DNA from: Plicaturopsis crispa FD-325 SS-3
Taxonomy: Eukaryota; Basidiomycota; Agaricomycetes; Amylocorticiales; Amylocorticiaceae
DNA length: 64,000 nucleotides
Direction of reading: 5' to 3'
Assembly (NCBI GenBank): GCA_000827205.1
Contig: KN832563.1
Coordinates: 344,268-408,267 of the forward strand
Shown: piece by piece, positions 1 through 10,622 of the stretch
How the letters are laid out: every line of letters begins with the position of its first letter
Numbering within the stretch: position 1 is the stretch's first letter
Position numbers and translations under genes: made by a program
The notes under the pieces: generated by a model
What the model saw: only the letters and a program-made list of their open reading frames with translations
The model's database searches: none
Told to the model about the DNA's origin: nothing

Positions 1-108
1 GCGTTACGTTTGGAAAGATAACTTGGTACTGGTCTTCGGACCAGGAAAGGTGGATCCTTGATTCCGGCTTGAGCTCATTGCGTCGTATCAACGGGGACAA
101 TTAACGCG

Positions 109-378
109 AAAGGGCTTCGGTAGGTTTTCTACTTTGGCATCCCAGCCAACTCCTGGTCGCTTCCCGTACTCACCGTGTATTCCTGGACTCTTAGGATACG
201 TGCAACGAAGCGATGCAGGCCGTCCAAAGCCGTGCGGAGCGTAAAAGGGCTTCGGTACGATTTCTACTCCAACATCCAACCACGACTCGTTCGCATTGCT
301 TATCCACTGTATACTCTTGGACTCTTAGGATCTGTGCAACGGTGCAACGTGTGCCATCCGAACCCGTGCGGTGTCGAC
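109..378. repeat. Two-copy diverged tandem repeat, period about 135 bp
   Basis: The string AAAGGGCTTCGG begins at 109 and again at 244. Both copies continue with matching blocks, including GGACTCTTAGGAT followed by GTGCAACG, and both end near CCGTGCGG. The two units differ at many positions, so the duplication is not recent. No convincing gene covers it. Its role is unknown. Confidence 0.75.
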
Positions 379-924
379 AGTTTCATACACATATCTTTGT
401 ACGGCCAATAACTCTACAAAGCGACTTACAAAATATGATGCTCTTTTCCGAACGCGTACGAAACGGTTAGCCCAGTATAAGGGCAAGTGAACACCCTGTC
501 TAAAACCGAGCGAAAGCAGGTTTGCTGACGACTATGAGACGAAGAAAATTGGAAGTAAAGGCCAAATTTCCCAGAGTACGAAGCCGAGGATCGGAGTTCG
601 AAAGATGACGCCGTTCTGTTCGTGATTGCGAGGAACAATTGCTTTCTGCGGCTACCTGGGGATCGCCACCACGGCGCAGGTTGACAGCCGACGCTCAACG
701 GTCATTCTCAAACCTTGCTCTCATAATTTACTCAGCCGCTCTTTTCACTCGTCAACATTCTAACCGGACCCACGGAAGATCTGTGACGTCTCAAAAAAGC
801 GGATCTCTGTGACCTCTCCGTTGGCGCCTTTGGACGCAATGGCGGACAAAATATTTCGTAGGCACAAGAAGACTTCAGGCTAATTTCAGGTATGTAATTG
901 CGAGCTCGGTAACGACTATACTCG
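379..924. other. Non-coding stretch without recognisable features
   Basis: No reading frame with protein-like composition or paired splice signals was found on either strand. It lies between the tandem repeat and the 3' end of the minus-strand gene at 925. Confidence 0.5.
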
Positions 925-1841
925 CTACGAGCTTATTCCAGGATAACCGATTATAGTGGACGATCCCTCCTCCTTTGTTTCGTTGATCCAACTATCGAAC
1001 CTCGTAAGCGTATTGGCACGACGTTTTCAACAAGGTCACTTACAGGCCAACTATCAAGTTTATGAATGCCAAAGAGCCTTCCACCATTTGGACCATAGCA
1101 GAACAATCCCGTCGTCCCAACATCACTACAACAATGTTCCCATGCCATTGTACGTGGAACATGTCTTGGATGGACTCGTTCCGAGGGCAAGAGGTCGACT
1201 GTTTGGATGAAAGTATTGCCACGCCGTTGTGAAGCCACATAGCAATTCGGGGGGCTTGCCACACATAATGCACATCGTATTTCTTCCCAAAAACTTCGCG
1301 GCAGTCCAGGGCGTCGACGGCGAATGGATACTCTCCCCACACAGAATCGAATTCCTTGATTGGCAGGTGTATCAATTTGGACCGATGAAAATCCGTGGGA
1401 AATATCGCGCAACGGTATGTTGTACGATCTACTTCCTACCACAAAGTGAGCGTGCGTCCATCGTCGTAAAAACACTAGCTCACCGTTTTCAGGAGCAGTA
1501 CTCGACGGTTCAACTTCTCGACGTGTTTCTTGTCGAACACTTGCCGATCGCCTTTGCGGAGAGACGAGTTCGCCTGTTCCATTCCCTTTCCACCGGATCG
1601 TACTCGCTCATGTACAGTCCTCAAAAAAGCCGCGACAAATACCTTTGTCCTTCTCGTCTTCATCAGGCCTTCGCTTCGAGAACGTAAGCCTGCAGCCAGC
1701 TCGGGAGGTGAACACTTTGTTGTTCGATTTCTGAACAAGGTGAGTACTCGACGTCGCTATATTATGAGAGAGCACGTATTCACTTTCGTCAGCAGTCAGA
1801 CGGTCAAAAATTAGGAGAACAGCGGACGTTGGCCAATCCAC
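925..1841 (-). CDS. Unknown spliced protein (3' half well supported, 5' end unresolved)
   Basis: The minus strand carries a protein-like frame read from about 1437 down to 1047. It includes DSVWGEYPFAVDAL, YVWQAPRIAMWLHNGVA and WHGNIVVVMLGRR. A donor (gtaagt) near 1035 joins in frame to a last exon encoding SWINETKEEGSSTIIG and stopping at 925. Upstream, an acceptor (gtag) near 1438 joins to a basic exon with VEKLNRRVLLLK. The first exon or exons lie above 1841, because the exon at 1841 is preceded by an acceptor (gccgcag) and has no ATG. I do not recognise the family. The tryptophan-rich core resembles uncharacterised basidiomycete proteins I have seen in repeat-rich regions, but that is memory and not a search. 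Confidence 0.45.
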
Positions 1842-2266
1842 CTGCGGCCCTGTATACGTGCGTGACTCTTGGCACGACGACTCACATGTCCAAATTTTCA
1901 GTATGTCTGAATCGCCGCGGTTATGCCGTAAGTTTACGTTCCATCGTGGCAGTGCGACTCCTGGGAGATAGACACATGTTTCACTGTGAGTTTGTCAACT
2001 TACATTTTTCTCGCGTCTACTGAAGGAATCAGATGTCTTTTCGTCGACAGGATGTCAGCATAGAGCATCACATGCCAGGTTAATAGTGCTCCAGTCCTAC
2101 CGCGGATACGTGGTGCGGTTCTCGCGTGACTTGTAGTTGAGTGACCCCGACACACCATCTGGCGACAGTTAGGGAGAACGATTTTCTAGTTTCTCTCCGT
2201 CCACCTATAAAAACCGGCAGCCAACACCACAGGACTAGTCGTCGACAACACGTCACAACTACAATT
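1842..2266. other. Possible 5' exons of the minus-strand gene and promoter of the 2267 gene
   Basis: The 5' part of the minus-strand gene must lie here, but no start could be chosen. The two genes are arranged head to head, so both promoters probably sit in this interval. TATAAAA at 2207-2213, about 55 bp before the ATG at 2267, is a possible core promoter element. Confidence 0.35.
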
Positions 2267-3897
2267 ATGCTCATTCCCGAAGTCGACCTCGCCACCGTGT
2301 CCATGAGCCGCTTTCGTCCAAACGAACTCCCCATTCTAAAGGTCCTGTCGAGTGTCGAGGAAAGCAAGAAACATGTCGAACTGAGGTCCAATAATTCGGG
2401 AAAGCGCTGGGACGTGAGTTGCGCATTCTTCCCGTGTCAATTACATTTTTCCACTGACAGCCACTTTGTTCATGTTGCAAGTTCTATCCGATTACGAAAA
2501 CTACAGTCGCTGTATTCACGCATGCCGCGTACTGGCTTCGCGGGACGCCGTCCAGGACCGGCAACTTCGTCAAAGTCGACGACCCCGTGCCGTCAAGCAT
2601 AGTCGGCACTAAAATGTAAGTCTATCACCGTCAACTTTTAGGGTCACTAATAACTGACGTAGTTACGGTAGATACAGAGAACCACACATAAGGTGTCAGG
2701 TGACCTATGACTTCGACATAACACGAGATCGTTCGTTGGAAAATTGTAGCCGGGTACGTGCATTGTTCGAAGTCTTTCGTCGTCCTGTGTAAAGACTGAA
2801 CGGTCGAGAGGTAGGTTGTCGATGAACTTGCTAGCTTGCAAGACAAGATCGGAGGAGACATACCGCGTAGAGATTGGAAGTCTGCGTACGGCGGAAAGTT
2901 CCAGATGACTTGCCCACTCCTTGAATGGAGGACCCAATGGAACGCGAACTCCGTCGCAGAAGGTCGCTATAGCTACGACGTTCACCCTGACATCCTCCAA
3001 GCCGTAGCGGATTCGACCAAGTTTATCCCCAGTCTCTCAGCACCGGCACGCTTGCTTGCCCTAGAGGACGGTAAGCTTGTCGACCTGGAGACCACCGACT
3101 TCCCGTCACTGGGAGAGGGGGACGTGGTGTGGATGTCATTTTCGATCTGTATCGTCGTCACGCCCGTAGCCTGGTGGCCAGAGTACAACCCTCAGGACAT
3201 TGTCCGGATTGCCCGTTATGAACCAGACCCGGTCGGCTCGTCTAACGTCATCCAGATTACTAGGACGAGGCCACCCGTACGTCCTCGCGTTACTCCTCTC
3301 ACACTCGGCGACGCAAACTTCCTAGGTACGTCCTTTCATATGAGCCATCCGAACACTCAGGTACTCAACGCCGTGTAATAGACGATGCGTCGTGTCCTCC
3401 TGAAGAAGCATCCAGCGAACCTGTCGATAACGAGAACATGTCCCCAAATGCATCGTTAAATCACTCCGAAACCGAGGCTCACGAAACCGCTGAAAGCGAC
3501 AAGAGCAGTGTCACGTTGTCCGATGACAACTACGAAATGATTGGCATCGATCAAGGTCGGCTCACATCCGCCATTGTGCTCGTCTTCTGCCAGTTCTAAT
3601 TATACGCAGAAGAGGTTACTCACGTCGAGGGCGGCACTGCATCGACTAACTACTCCGAAATTCCTGTAATCCAACGTAACGGTTCGTCTTTTCCCGTAAC
3701 GAATGTAATTCGACTACGCCTGTAAATCCTGACTCCGACTAGACCCTGAAGATGGCGTACCCGGTGAAGGTATCCAGGAAACAAGTCTCCTGTCGTCTTT
3801 CAAGAGAAAAATTGAAGACAGTAGCACTTTGGAGAGTGAGGAGGGGAAAGGGACGATTCCGAAGAAGCGTGTTAATAAAGGGAGAAAGGGCAAGTAG
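2267..3897 (+). CDS. Unknown basidiomycete protein, multi-exon, probably nuclear
   Basis: The ATG at 2267 opens MLIPEVDLATVSMSRFRP. Splicing at gtgagt (2414) joins PLCSCCKFYPITKTTVAVF and AAYWLRGTPSRTGNFVKVDD. Further exons carry RCQVTYDFDITRDRS and then VVDELASLQDKIGGDIPRRD, followed by GEGDVVWMSFSICIVVTP and WWPEYNPQDIVRIARY. The C-terminal exons are acidic and serine-rich and end in a basic run, IPKKRVNKGRKGK, before the TAG at 3895. That run looks like a nuclear localisation signal. All joins use GT-AG borders in consistent phase. The layout (CCKFYP segment, V-W-S-F core, charged tail) fits a recurrent uncharacterised agaricomycete family. No catalytic motif was recognised, so no function is offered. 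Confidence 0.6.
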
Positions 3898-4390
3898 GAG
3901 ATGGCGGGCAAGAGTAGCCGGTGGCGTCACAGTCGTAGGCTATGTTACTACCAACTTGCAAATGGAATGTAATTTTCGACATACATTGGATCTTCGAGAC
4001 CCACACAAGTCTTCAGGTCAGGGTTCAGTCGGCCAATTCGAGCGCCCGCGACCCCCTGACCAGAAAAAAACTTTACAGCAGGGAGAAACTGCACGGAACA
4101 TAGCAGGGCGCCTGACGACTGTCGCGTGTTGTCGACCAGAAGAATGACCGAGCGTCGAGACATTGTAAACACGACAGTTTCCCAAAAGGGATACCACAGC
4201 CACAGGAACTGTCATCCATCCACTCTATCCCGTGCCAATACTTCCGAATCATTTCCTGTGATTCCCTTTCCTCCTCCTCCTCGCACTGGTCACGCTAACG
4301 ACCGTTAATTGCCTCAGAGATTCACAGGATTCCGTAGCTTCTAGACACCGCCTTCAACCTCTTCGCTTATAATGACATCGAATTATGTAG
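3898..4390. other. Intergenic spacer
   Basis: No coding signal is supported. It separates the unknown protein from the F-box gene and presumably holds the F-box promoter; a pyrimidine-rich run (tttcctcctcctcctcg) lies at 4267-4283. Confidence 0.5.
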
Positions 4391-6741
4391 ATGTCTACAA
4401 CCGGAATCATGCCGTCGACACCAGTTATGCGCTCGACCACATCCTCACTCGATTTGAACACCCTGCCTCTGGATGTCCTCTACGAGGTGCGTTGACACCA
4501 GAGTTGTTTTCCTGCACCTACCGGCTAACAATAAACCAGATATTGTGTTATTTACTTCCCCAAGATCTGATCCACCTAACTCGCACAAGCAAGGAATTTC
4601 GGTACTTCCTCCTCAACAAAGGGAGACGTTTTGTATGGAAACACGCCGAGGAGAATGCTCATCCGCTTCCGCCGTGCCCTCCCGACATGTCTGAACCGAG
4701 CTACGCTCGTCTGATGTTCGACACCCGCTGCCATGTAAGTTGAACAGTTGATGTTTCCAATTGGCGTACGCCGATTGCTGACGATTACACGTAGAACTGT
4801 ACGGTATGTCTACTATCCATGCTACCTCTCATTCCCAAACCGACGATCATAGGTTCCGGGAGCAACTGTACTCTCCTTTACCCTCCGTGTCCGTTACTGC
4901 TCGTTGTGCGCGCGTTTCTGGTACGTCTGAATAACTTCCGTAACTCTCCCGGACCTGACTCGCCCCATCGCCAGCTTACTGTCGCAGTCACACTTCAACA
5001 CCATAAGCAACGTCGACTCTATCCTTATGCGCACTATCCTCTTCTGCTACATGAATCCTTGGGGCCCCGTCTGTACAAAAGCAGGCGCCGCTCGCATGCG
5101 AACTCGGCTCCTTAGTATGGACTTTGGAGATAATTCTACGATCACAGACTTTATTCGCGACCAAGAAAACGCAAACGCGGCAATTAGCAAGGTACGTAGG
5201 CCACTTCTCGCGAACACATATCCCGAGGCTCACATTTATCTTCAGCATGCCCAGCTCTGCTCAGAATGGAGTCGGAACGGTCAACGTAATAAATTCGCGG
5301 AGATCGATAACGTGTGTCAGACTAGAAAGGCAACGTTCGTGTTCAATGAGTTAACAAGGGCGACATCGACTGACCTGCACGCATAGAATACTTTCCCTTC
5401 TTGGGGAAATGGGGTACGACAAGGTCATGGAGCAGATGCCCCGGAATCATACACAGTATACAGACAATCATTGTCTGGTCGACGATCATTGTCTGATCGT
5501 GCGCCCTCGGACTCTTACGACGACAGGTCATTTCCAACTAATCATGTTTTCCGTGTCCCACGATGCTGATCGAACGAATGTCTCATATTTCACAGAGTGG
5601 GAAAGTATCCGTCCCGACATGATCGTCTGGGCGGAAGAGATGAAAGAACTTGTGGCTGCGGCCGAACGAAGGGACTTGCTTGCGTCCAGGAAAGAAATTG
5701 CGACGGCGGCACTTGCAAAGTGCTTACGCTCTCAAAGATCTGCGTCGACTCACACTACCGACCCCGTACACGGTTACGCAGCTGGCGTTGTTACTCCTGG
5801 TCCAGCCGACTTTTGGCAGTGGGCTCCTGTGGAAAGGTTTTTATCCTCACCCAAGACGTCCGACGAGGCACTCCCGCACCTAATTGCCGCAATCAACGAC
5901 TTTCCGACAATATTTCTTCAATGGCAGCAACAAGTAGCGAGTGTGCTTCGTGCAAAAGCGATTTGGGGTCCCGCCAATCCTCCCTTGCCGCTTGCTCTCA
6001 ACGTATTTCGTTGCACGACAAAGGGACAATGTCGCACGCATAATTACTCGGAAACCCCCGAGTTTCGCGACATCGCCTTGCTTTGGTACCCCGAGGTGCT
6101 ACTTCATCGATGCAACACTCTTGACATACAGCTTCCTTCTGATTGGGAACCACGATATGCTATCGAATGTATACAGGGCCGGGAAACATCACGCGCGTAT
6201 GTACGTCGGCCTTGGTCTGCTGACACGCTAGAATTCAGTGACAAGGCGTCGTACGCCGTGGGTAACATCATCAAACTCTGTGGTTTGGACCCTTTGCGTA
6301 CGACGGCATCCGATTTGGATAAGCTGACAGCCCGCTTCCTCTGTACCGCGTGCACGGGCGGTATCCGCCTTGAAGAGTTAAACGGGGCATTCAGAGTCAT
6401 GAGTTGGAGATTATCGGTGAGCAGGAACCGGCGCCGTCACCTTGCCTGCTCAATGCTCACACCCCATCCCCTAGGTCTATCATTGCGTAAGATTCCATCA
6501 GTCCAAATACTGGGCACGACTCGTCCGGATAGACGACATGCGCGCTGCAAACTCTATCAGGACGGAGAAGACGATGGAAATGATGACTCCGACAACTCCG
6601 GCATTGGAGGTTTGGAAGTGCCTGCGATGCAAGAATACGCGGGACGAGGTCGACCTGATGAATACAGACCAGCTATGGATGCACATGAGTCGGCAAGTGT
6701 CTATCCGGATCGCCGTCCACGATAGCAACCCTGACAAGTAA
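4391..6741 (+). CDS. F-box protein with C-terminal Cys/His cluster
   Basis: Translation from the ATG at 4391 across a first intron (4487-4539) reads LPLDVLYEILCYLLPQDLIH followed by LTRTSKEFRYFL, a textbook F-box for Skp1 binding. Later exons encode PPCPPDMSEPSYARLMFDTR, then a CHNC...RVRYCSLC pair of Cys motifs, a coiled segment (AEEMKELVAAAERRDLLASR), and a C-terminal WKCLRCKNTRDEVD...HM cluster that may bind zinc. Exon 3 is only 9 nt (4795-4803, Asn-Cys-Thr). An intron at 6418 (gtgagc to ctag) joins SWRLS to VYHCVRFHQSKYWARLVR in phase. Substrate is unknown. The simple stop is at 6741. A 22-nt GT-AG segment just before it would instead continue the frame to about 6877. This is a known basidiomycete F-box architecture and looks intact. 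Confidence 0.75.
5461..5477. repeat. 17-bp palindrome inside the F-box gene
   Basis: CAGACAATCATTGTCTG is a perfect palindrome with a one-base centre. It is followed at once by GTCGAC and a second GATCATTGTCTGATC. It lies in a part of the gene that may be intronic. Confidence 0.6.
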
Positions 6742-6759
6742 TCACATTTTGTTTCTCAG

Positions 6760-7100
6760 CATCGAAGGCATTGAACGGTCTTGCTGTGTAGAAGGAGTTG
6801 ACTTCATTCGCGACGCAGGTTTTCCGGTTCGGTGTCTCCCTACAACATGGCAGACGTGGAAACAGGTCACTTGAACCAACGGTGAGCTCCGTTGTCGATC
6901 TGGATCGCAGGCATTAATATTCTTATCCAAGCACCATCAGCTTGGCACGTATCAACCGTAGCATGCGGCCTATAGACTGCACCGTTCCCACTTGCGAAAC
7001 AGAACCAGCGTCTATACATGTACCGTACAATGTCTTCTACAAAGAACCCTGGGATATACTACATGTTACTGTTGTCCGAGAAATCCAACGATTGTAGATC
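6760..7100 (+). other. Coding-like fragments downstream of the F-box gene
   Basis: One frame reads EGVDFIRDAGFPVRCLPTTW and ends near 6877. A second reads RPIDCTVPTCETEPASIHVP followed by YNVFYKEPWDILHVTVVREI, ending near 7097. Both have protein-like composition and acceptor-like sequence before them (tttctcag; gatcgcag). They may be a 3' extension of the F-box gene, exons of a separate small gene, or chance. No complete model could be built. Confidence 0.25.
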
Positions 7101-7427
7101 GTCAAGTTCAGCGCTACATAAGTGAACACTGACAACGATTTCTGCGTCGTCAACCGAACTTCCAAGCGCCGAACGATAACGGTATTTCACCATAGGCCCA
7201 GATTAGATGACACGGGCGTCAGTAGTAAATGATAAAGGGACGAACATTCAATGGAACAAAAAAGCAGAAGCGAGCGGTAAATCGGAACGGCAGTATCAGT
7301 TCAACTTGAGAGCAACGGTTCAAAGCCCAGCTGACCCCAAGAAGCCAACGCCACTGAACAAACACTTCTCCCGTTATCTCGGAGTCCGTGTATCAATCTC
7401 CTCCTCCCCCTCCCAGGTCATGCTCCG

Positions 7428-7754
7428 TTAACTTGCTCCGCGTGAACTTGGCACCCTTGCGATCATGGACGTACCCGTTACGACGTGTACCACGGTTTTT
7501 CTTGTCAGTATCAGAGATTGACAGACTTTCTCAAGTGTCGTTGAGCCATCTGACAGCAGGTAAAGATTCTGTTCCCATCCGCATTCGAGGAATGCTCCGG
7601 CACTGTCGTTTGTACCCACCTCTTTCCTACATGAAAACCGGGAAGAAGCACATGACTTGCAAACGACGTAACCCTGGCGCGGACATAGAACCTTGTTCCG
7701 ACAGGGGGTATCTCCCGTGCAGCGGTAGTACGGCCACGGCGCAGAAACGGACAT
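7428..7754 (-). CDS. Cysteine-rich fragment resembling a fungal Cys-cluster DNA-binding domain
   Basis: The frame contains CTGDTPCRNKVLCPRQGYVV followed by CKSCASSRFSCRKEV. Five or six cysteines are spaced much like the paired Cys clusters of uncharacterised agaricomycete Zn-finger-like proteins. There is no good ATG-initiated complete model, and splice borders were not resolved. It could be an exon of a larger minus-strand gene reaching toward 8000, or a relic. Confidence 0.3.
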   Translation of the reverse strand: MSVSAPWPYYRCTGDTPCRNKVLCPRQGYVVCKSCASSRFSCRKEVGTNDSAGAFLECGWEQNLYLLSDGSTTLEKVCQSLILTRKTVVHVVTGTSMIARVPSSRGAS

Positions 7755-8168
7755 TTATTCTGTTGGACAACGCCGTTCTTGTCCGGTACATTGCGTGGCG
7801 GGTGTAAGTACACGGAAAGAAGCACAGTACGGTATGCGATGACCCGCACACTTGGCGACAGGAAACTCACCTGCGACTTCCGCAATTTCCTCGTTCTAGG
7901 AGCAACTCTCAACATGACGGCGTACATGTCACCACACCCAGCCATGTGGTCAATCTTGGGCAAGCTAAGACGTCGTGTTGCCGCACAGGTACTGCGAACG
8001 TCTAGTTCATAAATAAGAGGTACACGCCTTAGCCGACGACAGGCCCGGATAACGGGAACACAAGAATTTCAAGGCCGACATATCCTCACTTGCCCCTCTG
8101 TATTTCTGCGCATTATCAGACTTTCCTCTATCACTTCTATCGCATCCTGTTTCTGTACCCGCCCGACG

Positions 8169-9607
8169 ATGCATCCTAGGCCCGTTGATGTCAGACACCA
8201 TTCGGTCCGCCCCACGACGACAAGTACGTTGTCCCGGGAAATGTTACGCTTCATTTCTAACGATTTTGTTAAGGAAGCATATATCGTCCTCTCGAACCCC
8301 GCGAAAAGTGGTGGAGAGCCGATCGGTACGTGCTCCAGGGTCATTTCTTGCGACCAACGATAATATAACAAGAATTGCATCTCGTAGCGACGCCCTCACA
8401 AAACAAAATAGTCACATTGACGAGTGGTTCCGCATTCGCCATGTACTTTTCAAGGACATGTCGCCGTCCGAGACCTCGGCCTTTGCAGGAACCTGCACGC
8501 ACCTCTTCCACTGCGCATCGGACAGCCTATACGATGTTATCAAAGTGTCAGACTCCTCGGCTCTCCGTTTCTTCCAGACAATAACGGAACAACGTACGAC
8601 ATTCCCTGTCCCGGAGTGCGCCAAAAAAGACTACGGTAGTGACGACATCGTTGTCCGCCATGCCGACCGTGTCTCTCATCTCACGTACACTTTCTCACTT
8701 CGCGGTGACGGGATAATCCATTTTCCCGTATTCGCAAACGCTTTGCTAGACATGGCGAGTCTCAAGCGGCTACAATTATCTGTCGTTGCAGGTGAAGGCG
8801 TGACACTCATTAACTCCCTGTGTCGACTTCGAGTCCTTCCCCGCAACGGTGTACGGGCAAGAACATGTCTCCCAGCATTGGTGGATGTCGGCGTGTCCGG
8901 CGACGTGGAACTCTGCCGCATTTTCGCGCTTCGGAGAATTGAAACGGTTAGGATGGGTCCATACAAAGACACAGACCTTACAGAGATCGCCTTCGATCAA
9001 ATAGCGGGTGCCCATAATTCATCCTCTTCCGCGAACCATCTCTGCATTTCCCTTTTTCCCTCGGCGTCGATCCCTTCCGTGGTTCGACAGATCCCAAAAA
9101 CCTTTCCCAAATTGTCTACCCTGACTGTTTCGTCGGAGAACCTTGACATTGCCGTGAGTTCCGTTCTACTCTTACTTATTCCTACGCACACATTGACAGC
9201 ATGCCAAGGAGCTTCTGCATGCTTTATGGACATCGGAATGGGATATGCCCGAGTTGAAGGAAATTACCTGCCACGATTTCGGAGTGCATTTCTTACAGGA
9301 CGCGACCCCGCGTGAGTACGCCAGATACCTCGCACGACAGCAAACCTTCCTCTGGCACCTTCAACACCACCGTTCGCCTGACCTGCTCAAGGTCGTTTGT
9401 GGTTGCATCAACTGGTCGCGGGACACATTTTCGATATGGACCCCACAACCATGCGACGAAACCGCTGCGTGGTGGAAGTATACCACGCTTTCGCGCGATA
9501 CGAGCGCCGTTACTGACTTTGAAAAGCCAAAAACCGCAGTAGAGACTGCGCAAGATATATTGGGAGCGTGGGGGTCGACTTATACGGTTGCTTATAGTAA
9601 AGACTGA
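8169..9607 (+). CDS. F-box-like / leucine-rich-repeat-type protein
   Basis: The ATG at 8169 opens MHPRPVDVRHHSVRPTTTR. Two introns (8222-8273 and 8325-8371, each starting gtacgt) then join in phase to RIASRSDALTKQNSHIDEWF. An F-box-like helical segment follows (VLFKDMSPSETSAFAGTCTH). The middle is a series of hydrophobic strands and turns (SLKRLQLSVVAGEGVTLINS; FPKLSTLTVSSENLDIA) typical of the degenerate repeats of fungal F-box proteins. A last intron near 9152 (gtgagt to gacag) joins AKELLHALWTSEWDMPELKE. The stop is at 9607. This is probably an SCF adaptor; substrate unknown. The frame closes cleanly, so it looks intact. Confidence 0.6.
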
Positions 9608-10622
9608 GGGCACCATGCGTTCATGACCAGCGTCTGTCGTCCATAGTTTCGAAGCCTATTCGCGTCTCCTTATTTATTGTGTTGTATGTACACTTCATGG
9701 GACGGCAATTGGTAACGTACCAGTACTCGCAAATCAATAGGCAGGCTCGGTTTTGATTTCTTCCACGTTCAACTTCTTGGTTTTCGAACGTAGGTACAGG
9801 GTACGACCACGGAAAAGCGACGCGACAAGAAAGACGAAAGCCTACAGAATGTCCAGTATATATCACTAACACGTTTTTCGTTCACTAAAGCCATGATGCT
9901 TACGATCAGAAGAGCGACGTGCGTCGGTAGGAAAGAGCGGGCTCATAGACGATGCGAAGCGCGGTTGTTGAAAAGGGCTGACCGAGCGAGTGGGCTCGCG
10001 AGCGGAGCGGTATGACATGTTCTGGTAACGTTAGCAAGGGCCATGTGTATCCGAATGTCAAAACTCACACCGCTTAGCCACCGTGCACCGTCCCCTACGG
10101 AATACAGCGACGTCTTCGGCTAACCTTCGTTCTTGAAACATGCCAAATATTCGAGTGGTTTTTTTGCCGTCTGCAGAATGCACGACAGATCGTCAGCATC
10201 ACAACTGTGCGATCGTTATCTACTTATCCATACGAGGCTCACCTGTGCACAGTGTGTGAACAGAGGGTGTAAGAAAAGAAAGAAAGGAAGACATGTCGGT
10301 GAACCGAAACGATGACGAGGAACACACGCGAGAAATGTCGAAGTAAGACGATCGAACACACGTGGCATACCAACGACTTCTAGGACACATGGCGGGTGTG
10401 AGCGGAAACACAGGACGTTCGGTCCCCCGCTTCGAACTCCTACGGACGCACAGGTACCTTGAATCACACAACGCTCTCGCTCACTTCAGGAACGTAACCT
10501 CGAAGTGAGACAATAGAAGATGGTCACGGAAAACTGAGTAACTTCAACGTTGCAAAGTACGACCGCCACGTTCACGTCGTTCTCGCTCAATACTTATCGA
10601 TCGTGCAAGTAGCGACAGTTCG
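9608..10622. other. Spacer at the 3' side of the Helitron gene
   Basis: No gene is supported. The 3' end of the Helitron would be expected somewhere here or further left, as a short hairpin followed by CTRR on the minus strand, but no site could be chosen with confidence. A 5-bp stem (GCGAG / CTCGC) lies at 9986-9999 without a fitting CTRR. Confidence 0.45.

Noticed and set aside
951-1475. The 174-codon minus frame as the product of the 925-1841 locus
   Set aside because: The overlapping frame with YVWQAPRIAMWLHNGVA is more protein-like and splices cleanly at both ends.
8188-8400. Unspliced start of the 8169-9607 gene at 8188
   Set aside because: Splicing two gtacgt introns from the ATG at 8169 keeps phase and gives a more protein-like N-terminus.
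9986-9999. Hairpin GCGAG-TGGG-CTCGC as the Helitron 3' terminal hairpin
   Set aside because: No CTRR motif follows at the expected distance on the minus strand, and the stem is only 5 bp.
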